A stretch of DNA of 64,000 nt from Paenibacillus hunanensis (GTDB lineage: Bacteria; Bacillota; Bacilli; Paenibacillales; Paenibacillaceae), in assembly GCF_014645615.1 (NCBI RefSeq), contig NZ_BMMB01000003.1, positions 496,001 to 560,000 on the forward strand, written 5' to 3'. Every line of letters begins with the position of its first letter. Within the stretch, counting starts at the first letter, position 1. Below the pieces are notes generated by a model, which saw nothing but the letters and a program-made list of their open reading frames with translations, searched no databases and was not told the origin of the DNA. Positions 46,471-56,033 of the stretch are shown here, in pieces. The position numbers and the translations under genes were made by a program.

Positions 46471-46694
46471 GGATATGTTTTTTATTTAGCAGCCAAATCT
46501 GATATTGTCGAGGCTGTTAGCAAGGAAGAGAGGTAACACTATAGGCTACTCTTTACCTTCTCTACATCTTTCTATAATTCATCATACTTATTTATGTATA
46601 CAATTTGTTTATGCATATCGATCGGTGCATACATCAGTAGAGATATAGCCCACTGTTAACTATATGTAAAAATAATTAGTTAAAATTTAGTAAC

Positions 46695-46732
46695 CCCTGT
46701 TTACTATCTCGTTAAACGGGTAATAAACAGGG
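46695..46732. other. Hairpin upstream of the small basic-region protein gene
   Basis: CCCTGTTTA and TAAACAGGG pair perfectly around a 20-base loop, 100 bases before the 63-aa gene. The rest of the 46457-46834 gap is AT-rich with nothing else assignable. Function is unknown. No T-run follows. Confidence 0.4.
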
Positions 46733-46834
46733 AAATAGTGTTTCTTATTGATGAAAAATGTAGAATTTTGTCGTATTAACCGATAATAGCAACTAGAGCT
46801 ATAGTCCAACTCAATCAAGTAAGGAGAATGTAAA

Positions 46835-47026
46835 GTGAAACCAGCCATTCAGGAAGCGATGCATAATCAGACCCCGCTGCATGTTCATCTGATCAGCGGT
46901 GAAACGTATATCGGCATTTGTGAAACTCATGATAATCCGAACTTTTTCATCATTCATACCGATTGCGGTGACCTTACCTTTCCTTATTGGACAATCAAAC
47001 GAATCAAAACAGCAGTAACTCATTAA
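46835..47026 (+). CDS. 63-aa protein, possibly Sm/SH3-like barrel
   Basis: GTG start with AAGGAG eight bases upstream, so it is well supported despite its size. The sequence alternates hydrophobic and polar residues as in a small beta barrel: LHVHLISGETYIGICETHD, NFFIIHTDCGDLTFPYWTIKRI. The pattern of a short helix, then a Gly-containing strand pair and a final basic strand is reminiscent of Hfq/Sm-like proteins, but key Hfq residues are not visible. It overlaps the stop of the convergent cyclase gene by four bases. Confidence 0.75.
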   Translation: MKPAIQEAMHNQTPLHVHLISGETYIGICETHDNPNFFIIHTDCGDLTFPYWTIKRIKTAVTH

Positions 47027-48639
47027 TCACCGGCTGAAATGGCATCCAGTCCTTCGTAGACGATCATCCGATTTCTGCCGGTTTTTTTTGCATCATATAA
47101 GGCGGAATCCGCCTGCTCCAATAGCGCCTCCATACTACTCTCATCCCCATCGTATAGCGTCATCCCAAGCGACACCGTCACTGGCTCTCCATATGGAGTT
47201 GGCGACTGCTCTGCTACCTTTCGTATCTGCTCAGCTGTTTTCATTGTCATCATCAGATCAGCTTCAAATAACAGGATCACAAATTCCTCACCACCATATC
47301 GAAAGCACAAATCTGCTGGCTGAATCTGCTCTTCAATTAGCGTTGCCACTCTTCGAAGCATTTCATCACCCATCGTATGTCCGTACGTATCATTAATCTT
47401 TTTAAAATAATCGATATCCAGCATAATGATCGCAAATGGATAGCTATTATCGATCCAGTTTTGCATGATCGCTCGCAGAGCGCGGCGATTCAATACGCCG
47501 GTCAGTGCATCATAATGCGCTTCCTGCTGTAGCTTGCGCTCCTTTTCCCGAGTTTGCTGCTCCAGTGTCATAATCGCATAGTGTAGCTCATGCGCTTCAT
47601 AGTTCCACATATTTTGCTCCGGTCGAAACGAGCCCTTGGATTCACCAGCAATACTATGGGCATAGTCAGCTAATTCCTCTAACGGGCGTGAAAGGCGAAG
47701 CGACAGCTGATAAATAATCATTAGCATCAGAATAATAACAGGCACCAGATAAAAAAGCATACTTTTAATGAGCTGGGCTGAAAAGATCGTCGTATTATAC
47801 ACTGGCGTCTGAAAAATAATGCCCCAGCGAATCCCTGGTATAGCTGCATATCCGGCAAGCATTTCCTTGTGCTCCAGATTTAATACAAGCTGATTTCCAC
47901 TTCTCCCATCCTGCAATTCACCGATAATCGGATTGTCATTCTGGGTCAGATGCCGTCCAATACGTTTGGCGACAGGATGATATAAAATATTCCCCTCGTT
48001 ATCGACGACATAAAAGTAGGAGCCGTCCTCCTTCTTACTGCCTTCGCCAAATAGTTCACTCAGACGATTCGCTTCTTCCAAATACAAAATCCCTGCTAGC
48101 ATACCGCGATAATTCCCCTGATCGGTGTACAGTGGATAGCTAATCATCAGGACAAGTCGATTATTCGTATCTCGATACGGCTTAGAAATATAAGCTTCTC
48201 GCTTGTGCAACGCCGTCTCAATTTGGATGGTTGTAGGTACAACGCCGCGCTGATAGCTATTCATTGGTGAAGCCATCCGTACAACCCCATCCTCATTCAC
48301 TATCAATACCGCATTAAAAAAGCTATTGGACTGGCGAAAATAGTCCAGTAGCTGCTGCCCAGCGTCCTCAGTCGCTTTATCCTGATTCGCCATTATGTAT
48401 TTTGAAGTACGTGCAAGCGACGATTGCATCGAGTAAATTAAGGTTTGCGCAATTCTACTTAATTCCTTTGCGTGAATTTCATTGAGCTTTAATGTCTGCT
48501 GTTCAATCGATTCCTTCTGGCTAACATAACTAATCAGCAAACAAGCAGCAAGAATCAGAAAAAAAGCACAAAAAGCTAGGCCACAGGTTAATGTCGACAG
48601 CTTATATTTACCAGCCTTGCGTTTTGAGGAAAACGGCAT
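47023..48639 (-). CDS. Membrane diguanylate cyclase with extracellular Cache sensor
   Basis: The 538-aa protein has a membrane span at about 17-38, an extracellular dCache-type sensor (about 40-270), a second span at about 280-300, a HAMP-like linker, and a GGDEF domain with intact GGEEF in RYGGEEFVILLF. It would make cyclic di-GMP in response to an external ligand. The inhibitory-site position upstream reads QPAD rather than RxxD, so product feedback is probably absent. The frame opens at 48660, but AAGGAG lies inside it, eight bases before the ATG at 48639. Confidence 0.92.
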   Translation of the reverse strand: MPFSSKRKAGKYKLSTLTCGLAFCAFFLILAACLLISYVSQKESIEQQTLKLNEIHAKELSRIAQTLIYSMQSSLARTSKYIMANQDKATEDAGQQLLDYFRQSNSFFNAVLIVNEDGVVRMASPMNSYQRGVVPTTIQIETALHKREAYISKPYRDTNNRLVLMISYPLYTDQGNYRGMLAGILYLEEANRLSELFGEGSKKEDGSYFYVVDNEGNILYHPVAKRIGRHLTQNDNPIIGELQDGRSGNQLVLNLEHKEMLAGYAAIPGIRWGIIFQTPVYNTTIFSAQLIKSMLFYLVPVIILMLMIIYQLSLRLSRPLEELADYAHSIAGESKGSFRPEQNMWNYEAHELHYAIMTLEQQTREKERKLQQEAHYDALTGVLNRRALRAIMQNWIDNSYPFAIIMLDIDYFKKINDTYGHTMGDEMLRRVATLIEEQIQPADLCFRYGGEEFVILLFEADLMMTMKTAEQIRKVAEQSPTPYGEPVTVSLGMTLYDGDESSMEALLEQADSALYDAKKTGRNRMIVYEGLDAISAGD

Positions 48640-48894
48640 CGCATACTCTCCTTGCTTCATATCTTCGATTTACTTATTTATATCGGCTTGTTTAGCTTAG
48701 TTTATAAGGTATTGGTTATGCAAGACAAATTTGTAATCATTATCCTATAATGTTTTTATCAGCCAAGCTGCACGGATGCAAATCCTTTATAGGTTGTACT
48801 ATAAGCCACATAATGTAAAACACCCGTTATTCCTTTATTATGGCGTATATTATAAAGCAAGTCAGCACGATATTGTAACCATTTTATGTACAAC

Positions 48895-48925
48895 AACAGC
48901 TCCGGTATCAAATACCGGAGCTGTT
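48895..48925 (-). terminator. Terminator of the efflux operon
   Basis: A perfect 13-bp stem AACAGCTCCGGTA/TACCGGAGCTGTT with a five-base loop starts 21 bases after the adaptor gene stop. The minus-strand tail is weakly T-rich. Confidence 0.75.
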
Positions 48926-48946
48926 ATATCGATTTAGCATTTTATT

Positions 48947-50461
48947 TTAGTATTGAGACACTGTAACCGGCGAATTATCCCCCAGCAGTGCCAGATTGTT
49001 TTCGGCTACACGATCACCGCTTTTCAGTCCGCCTGTAATCAGTGCTTCAGAGCCTGCTTCCGAACCGACAGTTACTTCCTTGCGCACGGCATGACCATTC
49101 GCAATTACATAGACATAGCTTTTGTCGCCGTCTTTTTGAATCGCTTTGCTTGGTATGATCAAGCCCTGCTTCGCATCCTTGCTTACAAAGCTAATGTCTG
49201 CCAGCATACCGGATTTTAGTTTACCGTCTGTGTTGGACACAGTAACTTTTACCGGATAACCATTACCGCTGGAATCCATTGGGCTGATGCTTGTTACTTT
49301 ACCGTTAGTAACGATATCTGACGATGCTACACGTACCTGCACCTGATCGCCTGTTTTCACCTGATTAATCTCATTGGCTGGTACGTAGATCAGCATATTA
49401 ACCGTGCTCAGATCAGCGATCACGATCGACGCTGCGGATGGGCCTGCCATCTCGCCTACTTCGGCATTTTTCGTCGTTACGATCCCGTTAATTGGTGATT
49501 TAACTACTGCATCACCCAGTGCATTTTGTGCGATCTGTACATTCAGCTTGGCTTGCTCCAGCTTTTGCTGGCTTGCTTCGATGCCTGCTGTACTCTGAGA
49601 TACTTCAAGCTGACGCTGTGCGTTGCTATAGCCAGAGTTCGCATTTTCATAGCTGTTTGTTGCATTGGTGTAAGCTTCTTTTGCTGTAGACAGTGCAGTT
49701 TGTGCGGTTTGCAGTGATTTTTGCGCACCTGCGAGTTGATCCTGCGCATTTGCTTTAGCATTCACTGCATTTTCATAAGCGGTTTTAGCATTCACCGCAG
49801 CCGCCTGTGCTTGCTCCAGCTCTGCCTGTGTAGCGAGCGAATTGTCGAACAGGGATTGCGTACGAGTCAATGTTTTTTGAGCTGTATTCATCGCTTCCTG
49901 TGTTTGCTTGATCGTGTTCGCTGCTGTCGACACAGCTGTCTGTGCTTGCTTTAAGCCAGTTTGTGCCTGGTTAACTGCGCCTTGAGCAGAGTTAATATTA
50001 CCCTTTGCCTGTGTGATTGCGCTCTGCGACGAGATGATTCCATTTTTGGAGCTAACGACACCGGAGTTCGCAGACACCATGCCAGTTTCGCGAGAATCCT
50101 TGGCTGTGTTCACGCCTGCGGCAGCAGCATCCACGTTTGATTTGGCGATATCCAGATTGTCACGAATATCGCTATCCTCCAGCTTCAGCAGCACCTGACC
50201 CTTTTTCACTTCGGTGCCTACATCAACGGCAATAGCGGATACTTTACCGGAGATTTTTGGCATAATGTTTACCGTTTCGGATGGTGTAACGGTACCCGTA
50301 TAAATATCGCCCTGACCGATCATGCCCTGTTGAGCACTAGCGACCTTTACATTTACGCTCATTTCCTGAGCAGCTTCACTGCCTGCTGTGGAGCATCCAG
50401 CCAGCATGACTGAGCTCAGCAGTAATGCGCTGGCGGTAACTTCCCATTTTTTGATTTTCAT
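48947..50461 (-). CDS. Efflux periplasmic-adaptor-type (HlyD/RND) lipoprotein
   Basis: The 504-aa protein has a lipoprotein signal (lipobox MLAGC, Cys near 23), a biotinyl-lipoyl half (GKVSAIAVDVGTEVKKGQVLLKLED), a very long Gln/Ala/Asn-rich coiled-coil hairpin (about 110-320), the second lipoyl half (VVKSPINGIVTTKNAEVGE), and a beta-barrel and membrane-proximal part (SYVYVIANGHAVRKEVTVG). It is predicted to bridge the exporter and the cell wall. It is the last gene of the TetR operon. AAAGGGA precedes the ATG at 50461. The longer frame from 50482 contains that site. Confidence 0.88.
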   Translation of the reverse strand: MKIKKWEVTASALLLSSVMLAGCSTAGSEAAQEMSVNVKVASAQQGMIGQGDIYTGTVTPSETVNIMPKISGKVSAIAVDVGTEVKKGQVLLKLEDSDIRDNLDIAKSNVDAAAAGVNTAKDSRETGMVSANSGVVSSKNGIISSQSAITQAKGNINSAQGAVNQAQTGLKQAQTAVSTAANTIKQTQEAMNTAQKTLTRTQSLFDNSLATQAELEQAQAAAVNAKTAYENAVNAKANAQDQLAGAQKSLQTAQTALSTAKEAYTNATNSYENANSGYSNAQRQLEVSQSTAGIEASQQKLEQAKLNVQIAQNALGDAVVKSPINGIVTTKNAEVGEMAGPSAASIVIADLSTVNMLIYVPANEINQVKTGDQVQVRVASSDIVTNGKVTSISPMDSSGNGYPVKVTVSNTDGKLKSGMLADISFVSKDAKQGLIIPSKAIQKDGDKSYVYVIANGHAVRKEVTVGSEAGSEALITGGLKSGDRVAENNLALLGDNSPVTVSQY

Positions 50462-50521
50462 TGCATGTTCCCTTTCTTTCATGAGAATTTCGATTCATCG
50501 CTTCGTTATAGCGAGGAATGC

Positions 50522-52048
50522 TCAGACTTTCGTTTCCTGTAATGCGTTCTTTTTACGTCTCGTAATGAACAGGAATACAAATGGAATCGAGCAGAACAAC
50601 GGGATCGAGGATACAAGGAATGTATCGGCGATGCCGCGTGAATAAGCATCTAATGTGATCAGACCTGATACGGTCGATGTCCACGAGCTGCCCAGCATCG
50701 CTTGAAACGAGTGTGCCGCATCCGGCGTAATCGACTCCGAGATTTGCTGACTGTGCAGTGCTGTACGGTTTTGCATCAGGAAGGTCAGAATCGCAATCGC
50801 CATCGAACCGGCAATGGTACGCACCAGGTTCGATGCGGTCGAAGCTTTACCTACCTTTTCCTTCGGTACAGCGTTCATGCCTACGGTGGACAGTGGCATC
50901 ATACAGATCCCGATTCCCATCCCGCGGAACATCAGCACAATTTGCAGCCATAGATGTGGTGTTTGTGGTGTCAGAGTGTGCAGGTGATACGTCATCACAC
51001 TAGTAAGCGTCAGACCAACCAGACCGATTGGCACGATACCGATTTTGTCAAATAGCTTCCCGGCAAATGGCATCATAACCGCCATCGCAATCGCCTGTGG
51101 TAATAGGATAATCCCTGTGTGTACTGGCGATACCGCCTGAATATTTTGCAGGAAGAGCGGCGACAGGAATGTACCACCATACAGACCCATCATGACAAAA
51201 CTGGATGTGATCACACTGATCGCAAATTTATAATTTTTAAATAATGAAATATCGATAACCGGATTCTCCTGCCCACTCTCCACGAAGATGAGGAAGACGA
51301 GTGCCCAGAAGGCAATGAAGAACAGTCCAACAATTTTGAATGAGCCCCAGCCATCGGTCGAGCCGCTGGATAGTGCGTATAGCAGTGTACCTGCGCAGGT
51401 CGCTGCCAGCAGGAAGCCGAGCAGGTCGAACTTCACCTTGATGCCTGGTGGCGGTTCTTTGATCAATAGGATGACCATCAGAATCGCAAACAGAGCTACC
51501 GGTACGCAGACGATAAACAGGAAGCGCCAGTCGAACCATTCGATCAGATAACCACTCAGTGTTGGGCCAATCGCTGGCGCAGCCATAGCGGCAATCCCCC
51601 AGATCCCGAGCGCCATCCCGATTTGCTCACGTGGAATGATTTTGTACACGATCGTCATGCTCAGCGGCATAATCACACCACCGCCCAGACCGGCAACAAT
51701 ACGTGCAGCGATCAATGATGTATCACTCCACGCGAAAATACAAAAAACGGTTCCGAGCGTAAACACGCTCAGTGCGGCAATCAGAAACTTTTTGTACCCG
51801 ATGCGCTGTTCCATAAATCCCGTAATCGGTACGATAATACCGGAAGCGAGTGTATAGCCAGTAATGACCCACTGGATGCGCGACGTAGTCGAGCCCAGAT
51901 CGGTCGTCAACTGCGGAATCGCCACATTGATCAGACTGTTATTCAGGATCGCCACGAAGGCGCCCAATACAATGGCGAAAAAGGCAAGCCATTTCTCGCG
52001 GGGCGAATCAGCAGGAGGAGCAGCGGCAATAACTTCGGAAGCCACCAT
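50522..52048 (-). CDS. DHA2-family MFS drug exporter (EmrB/QacA-like)
   Basis: The 508-aa transporter has 14 predicted membrane spans. Motif A-like GYKKFLIAALSVFTLG and motif C-like GPTLSGYLIEWFDWRFLF are both present, and the first span carries LNNSLINVAIPQL, as in EmrB. It exports hydrophobic toxins by proton antiport. GGAGGGG precedes the ATG. It lies 15 bases after the EmrA-like gene and 60 bases before the adaptor gene, all under the TetR-controlled promoter. Confidence 0.94.
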   Translation of the reverse strand: MVASEVIAAAPPADSPREKWLAFFAIVLGAFVAILNNSLINVAIPQLTTDLGSTTSRIQWVITGYTLASGIIVPITGFMEQRIGYKKFLIAALSVFTLGTVFCIFAWSDTSLIAARIVAGLGGGVIMPLSMTIVYKIIPREQIGMALGIWGIAAMAAPAIGPTLSGYLIEWFDWRFLFIVCVPVALFAILMVILLIKEPPPGIKVKFDLLGFLLAATCAGTLLYALSSGSTDGWGSFKIVGLFFIAFWALVFLIFVESGQENPVIDISLFKNYKFAISVITSSFVMMGLYGGTFLSPLFLQNIQAVSPVHTGIILLPQAIAMAVMMPFAGKLFDKIGIVPIGLVGLTLTSVMTYHLHTLTPQTPHLWLQIVLMFRGMGIGICMMPLSTVGMNAVPKEKVGKASTASNLVRTIAGSMAIAILTFLMQNRTALHSQQISESITPDAAHSFQAMLGSSWTSTVSGLITLDAYSRGIADTFLVSSIPLFCSIPFVFLFITRRKKNALQETKV

Positions 52049-52063
52049 CGACCCCTCCTTTAA

Positions 52064-52717
52064 TTAAGATGTGTGAATTTTAACTTCAACGTTCGTACCT
52101 GGAATCAGCGTCATGCCGTCTGGCACGTTCAGCGCAATTTCAACCGGAATGCGCTGTGTAACCTTATTAAAGTTACCGCTTGTATTAGTTGCTGCAATTA
52201 AGGCAAATACAGAGTTGGACGCTTGTCCGACCTTGCGTACTTTACCTTGAATCACATGATCGCCATCCGCATCCAGTGTGACATCTACCAGCTCGCCTGG
52301 CTTGATGCGGTTAATATCGGTTTCTTCGATATTGGTCGATACGTAGAGATTTTTCATATCTGCCATAATCGCAACTGCCGAGCTTGGAGAAGCAATTTCA
52401 TGCTCTTTGGAATAGATTTTGATCACGGTACCGTCGATTGGTGCGCGCAGAACCGATTTGCTGATCACGCTGGAATCCAGACCCGAGACATTTTGCTCGG
52501 CAATCGGCTCATTGCGTTTCAGTACATCGCCTTCTTCTACATCGATGTGATCAATTTCGGCTGTAATTTGCGGCATCACCTTATATTGATCCGCCGTGAT
52601 GCGTGCGTCATCACTTTTCACAAAATGAGCGCCTTGATACCAGTAGTAGTAACCGATTGTTCCGCCGCTCACGACGAGCAGCACAACCAGTATCGACAAA
52701 ATAATCTTTCTTTTCAA
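52064..52717 (-). CDS. Short EmrA/HlyD-family adaptor
   Basis: The 217-aa protein has one N-terminal membrane span (residues 5-27), a lipoyl-like fold (DARITADQYKVMPQITAEIDHIDVEEGDVLKRNEPIAE) and the barrel domain RAPIDGTVIKIYSKEHEIASP. The alpha-helical hairpin normally between the lipoyl halves is almost absent, so it is much shorter than EmrA (about 390 aa). It accompanies the EmrB-like exporter. The start is TTG with GGAG four bases before it. Confidence 0.87.
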   Translation of the reverse strand: MKRKIILSILVVLLVVSGGTIGYYYWYQGAHFVKSDDARITADQYKVMPQITAEIDHIDVEEGDVLKRNEPIAEQNVSGLDSSVISKSVLRAPIDGTVIKIYSKEHEIASPSSAVAIMADMKNLYVSTNIEETDINRIKPGELVDVTLDADGDHVIQGKVRKVGQASNSVFALIAATNTSGNFNKVTQRIPVEIALNVPDGMTLIPGTNVEVKIHTS

Positions 52718-52929
52718 CGTACTCCACCTCTGCAGTTCTAATAAAATGGGCTAATCGGTAAAACGATAATCCTTTCGCAACTTTACATATAGATAGTTGC
52801 ACAAAATAATACAATGCCAATTTCTCAACTTCGAGAGATCAGGCACAAAAAAAGCAAGGAACTGTTGGCAGACACATCGCAGTTAGGGGGCGCTTGGATC
52901 GCACGCACTAGCCGCCGGTCTTTCGCTCC

Positions 52930-53580
52930 TTACGTTTCATGACTCCTAGAGGTATATAAGCCTCTTTTTAACAATTCCAGCTCCAGCCTGAAGTTATGCA
53001 GTACCTCTTGCTCATCCGCTTCTCCGGCGAAAAACTGAATAAAGTTCTGGATCAATATCGCACGCAAAATTTTGATCAAGTGCAGTAGCTCTTCCTCACT
53101 ATGGATGTTCAGACCGCTTGTATCGATCACACCCATATAGTTGCGATAAAACTCGCGAATCCGTTCTCTGGTCGTGGGATTTTTCACATCAAGGATCAGC
53201 TTGTACTCAATCTTATAATTCATGTTCAGGAAAATATTGCGTGCAAACTCGCGATTCGCCCCCTGCTCGTCATGAATAAAACGATGCAGCGAGCTCTCAA
53301 AAAATTCTGCCGATGAGGTGAACAGATCGCCTTGATGCTTAATCGCCAGCGACATCATTTGCTCGCGATTTCTAGCGCTGTGCTCCTCCAGAATGTAGAA
53401 AAACAAATCGGCCTTATCCTCAAAATACTGATAAAAGCTGCCCCTCGGAATGCAAGCATCCTTGATGATATTCGCGATCGACGCATCTGCAAGCGAAGCG
53501 CGTGAAAATTCACGTAACGCTGCATCAATCAAGTTTTGCCGCTTTTCCCCCGGCAGGTTAAAAAAGGTTTTCGTTGGCAT
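52930..53580 (-). CDS. TetR-family repressor of the efflux operon
   Basis: The 216-aa regulator has a TetR N-terminal HTH (RQNLIDAALREFSRASLADASIANIIKDACIPRGSFYQYFEDKADLF, residues 11-56) and a helical ligand domain. It is the first gene of the operon tetR-emrA-emrB-adaptor on the minus strand, about 210 bases before the second gene. The promoter upstream carries a palindrome in its spacer, so autorepression relieved by a drug is expected. Confidence 0.92.
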   Translation of the reverse strand: MPTKTFFNLPGEKRQNLIDAALREFSRASLADASIANIIKDACIPRGSFYQYFEDKADLFFYILEEHSARNREQMMSLAIKHQGDLFTSSAEFFESSLHRFIHDEQGANREFARNIFLNMNYKIEYKLILDVKNPTTRERIREFYRNYMGVIDTSGLNIHSEEELLHLIKILRAILIQNFIQFFAGEADEQEVLHNFRLELELLKRGLYTSRSHET

Positions 53581-53700
53581 ACATTCACTCCATTACCCCC
53601 TGCAACCTCGGGCTTTTGATTGATGTTGGGATGCTAGCACGAATAAAATGTGGCTCTTAGTGTAGGCAGGCTTGATTTGTTGTCAAAAGTTACATAGAGA

Positions 53701-53729
53701 ATTATATGTGACACGGTGTCATGTGTCAA
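53701..53729 (-). promoter_or_regulatory. Consensus sigma-A promoter of the tetR-efflux operon
   Basis: On the minus strand TTGACA (53724-53729), exactly 17 bp, TATAAT (53701-53706): a perfect consensus. Transcription would start near 53694, giving a leader of about 115 bases. The gap 53581-53980 holds nothing else assignable. Confidence 0.85.
53709..53721. promoter_or_regulatory. TetR operator candidate in the promoter spacer
   Basis: The 13-bp palindrome TGACACGGTGTCA (arms TGACAC/GTGTCA, central G) fills the spacer of the consensus promoter. A repressor bound there would exclude RNA polymerase. Confidence 0.75.
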
Positions 53730-53980
53730 TCTTATTATTAAAATTTATACATATTTCGTTCCAAACTGTTGTTAGTTGCAATGGACTCTACTACTATAAT
53801 TGCTCTCTTGAAATGCAAAATAGGCCTGTATGCTTGTTCATGAAGGAACGAGGCTACAGACCTGACTATATTGACTTTGTAGTTCGTGACTGCTTGTATA
53901 CCTGCTGACGTTTACGTTCTAATCATTCGTGCTTTGCCATTCAACGTTTCGTTATTTCGAAGCTTTAGACCTTTAGTATT

Positions 53981-55558
53981 CTATAGCTCTCGAATTAAAA
54001 GCTCGCGCTTTTGCCGTTGCTCCCGTTTCCGGCGGTACATATCCTCATCTGCCAATCGCAGCAGGGTATTACCATTTTCACCATTAGCGGTATACACACT
54101 CATGCCTGCGGCGAAGGATACCGTAATATCCCGATCTCCATACCAGAAAATCTGATCGTCCAGCAATGTCAGCCGGTTCTCCACCAGCTCAGCGGCACCT
54201 GCACGATCTGTAATACTAAGCAGTAAAATGAACTCATCTCCACCAATTCGTCCTACCGTATCACCTGGCTTATGCATTAAGCCTTGCAGTAATTCAGCAA
54301 TAAACTTCAAATACATATCACCTACAGCATGTCCATACGTATCATTAATCGGCTTGAAATGATTCAGATCAATCATAATTACAGCAAACGGATCAGCTGC
54401 CGCTGTTCGTACACGCAGCTCTTCTTCCAGTGCAGTGCGATTATATAATCCAGTCAATGCATCATGATATGCGCTGTGCTTGTAGCTTTGCTCCGATTCC
54501 ATCAATCTTCGCTCCGTATTTTTGAGCGAGGTCACATTGGTGAGATGCAGCACAAACAGATCTTCATTCGCCCCTTCAATCCGATCAATACCTACGATCA
54601 GATCCAGATGCTCCTTACGCGAATCGTTCATACGCACCTCCCAGTGCGATTCCTTCCCCGGCTGATCAGCATAAGAAGCGAGCAAGCCCTGCAAGCCCTT
54701 TACCTGCTTGAACTCAAAATGCTCTGGAATCTCCTCAGATGGAATGCCTTCAAACCAGCTCTGCGCACGCGGATTCATTTCCTTGATTCTTCCCTGTGCA
54801 TCCAATAGCAAAATAGCATTCGGCGCCGTCTCGAACAACACCTGAAACAGCTTACGATAATCCGGCATAATATTGTACTTTCCAATTAAGTGACGCAGTC
54901 TCATCGCCCAGATCAGATACCCGATAAAATAACAAATCATCGATACACGGGTCACGATAATGCCTGCTTGCAGCAATGTGGTGATAAGCGCAAAGCTACC
55001 AAATAACATCAATCCGCTTGCCAGTAATGAACGCAAAATAACACGCTGTCTGCGCTCCCTGGTACGTAACCAGCCCCAGGCGAGCAATACGACGGACAGC
55101 AAAATATACCCGATCACAAATACAATCGTGACGAGCAAATACGTTGGATGTAGTGGGCTGCGTCCATCCGTTACATGCACATCGTACAGCACACTGTGAT
55201 CCCATGTGACCATAAACCATAGCCATAGCATATAAGGTGTCACATAGACGAGCGGCAATACCTTTTTAAAGGAGCGCGTCACTTCTCCACCGAATAAGAT
55301 ACACAGATGAACAAGTGTACTAATAAACAGCAGTAACGATGGCGAGCTTCCATATAAAACAAGCTGCATCTGATATTCGGGCAGCAGCGATGTTTTCAAA
55401 TATTCAAACATAAAATAAAGCACGAGTGACCCCATTAGCAATGCGGCGACGCGATTAATCATGCTGCGTCGATTACGATAGATCAACGTGATTGCCATAT
55501 AGAAGAAAAAGTAGGTGGGCAACTGGATTGTTAAAAAATCCATAAAAAGTGCGCTCAT
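53981..55558 (-). CDS. 7TM-PAS-GGDEF diguanylate cyclase
   Basis: The 525-aa protein has seven N-terminal membrane spans (about 1-215, like histidine-kinase N-terminal 7TM regions), a PAS domain (about 225-340, PNAILLLDAQGRIKEMNPRAQSWFEG) and a GGDEF domain with intact motif in GRIGGDEFILLL near residue 440. It would make cyclic di-GMP. The inhibitory-site position reads KPGD, not RxxD. TTG 55564 is too close to AAGGA, so ATG 55558, eight bases away, is the start. Confidence 0.9.
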   Translation of the reverse strand: MSALFMDFLTIQLPTYFFFYMAITLIYRNRRSMINRVAALLMGSLVLYFMFEYLKTSLLPEYQMQLVLYGSSPSLLLFISTLVHLCILFGGEVTRSFKKVLPLVYVTPYMLWLWFMVTWDHSVLYDVHVTDGRSPLHPTYLLVTIVFVIGYILLSVVLLAWGWLRTRERRQRVILRSLLASGLMLFGSFALITTLLQAGIIVTRVSMICYFIGYLIWAMRLRHLIGKYNIMPDYRKLFQVLFETAPNAILLLDAQGRIKEMNPRAQSWFEGIPSEEIPEHFEFKQVKGLQGLLASYADQPGKESHWEVRMNDSRKEHLDLIVGIDRIEGANEDLFVLHLTNVTSLKNTERRLMESEQSYKHSAYHDALTGLYNRTALEEELRVRTAAADPFAVIMIDLNHFKPINDTYGHAVGDMYLKFIAELLQGLMHKPGDTVGRIGGDEFILLLSITDRAGAAELVENRLTLLDDQIFWYGDRDITVSFAAGMSVYTANGENGNTLLRLADEDMYRRKREQRQKRELLIREL

Positions 55559-56033
55559 CGGCAATGTCCTTTCCAGTTCGGGTAGGTTCCACGTAAAGCC
55601 TATACCACTTTCCGATTCACACCTTGGTTGATGCCACTCGTAGCTAGATCAGTATAAGTTTCCAGTATTCCTATCGTAAGAAAATGAACACCGTTTGACA
55701 ACAGAAATTAGCGAAAAATGACGAATTTTAAGATATTTTTTATGTAAACTTTCCATTTTCATATCTCTGATTAGCAAATAAACGCTTTCATTACCTATCA
55801 CCTTATAACAAAGGCCACCTATTTCTCTACTCTAGAAGAGAAATAGGTGGTTGTAAATAAATTATTTATCTTACATATAATTAATTTATAAGAATTTTGT
55901 GGTAATTAATATGGTATTACTTATTTGATATTATTTAATAAAGGATGGACTGGAGACATGCCTATGCTGCTCATCGTGTCCTAGCATCCAATTTCGTGAT
56001 AACCGACTGAATCCATTCATACTCCGCTTTAGA
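55559..56033. other. Intergenic region with one strong hairpin
   Basis: About 475 AT-rich bases. A perfect 14-bp stem, CCACCTATTTCTCT (55815-55828) with AGAGAAATAGGTGG (55837-55850), lies in the middle. It may terminate the dihydroxyacetone kinase transcript (minus strand), though the T-run is poor. Nothing else is seen. Confidence 0.55.

Noticed and set aside
53672..53908. 78-codon plus-strand frame
   Set aside because: Crosses the consensus tetR promoter and lacks a ribosome site.
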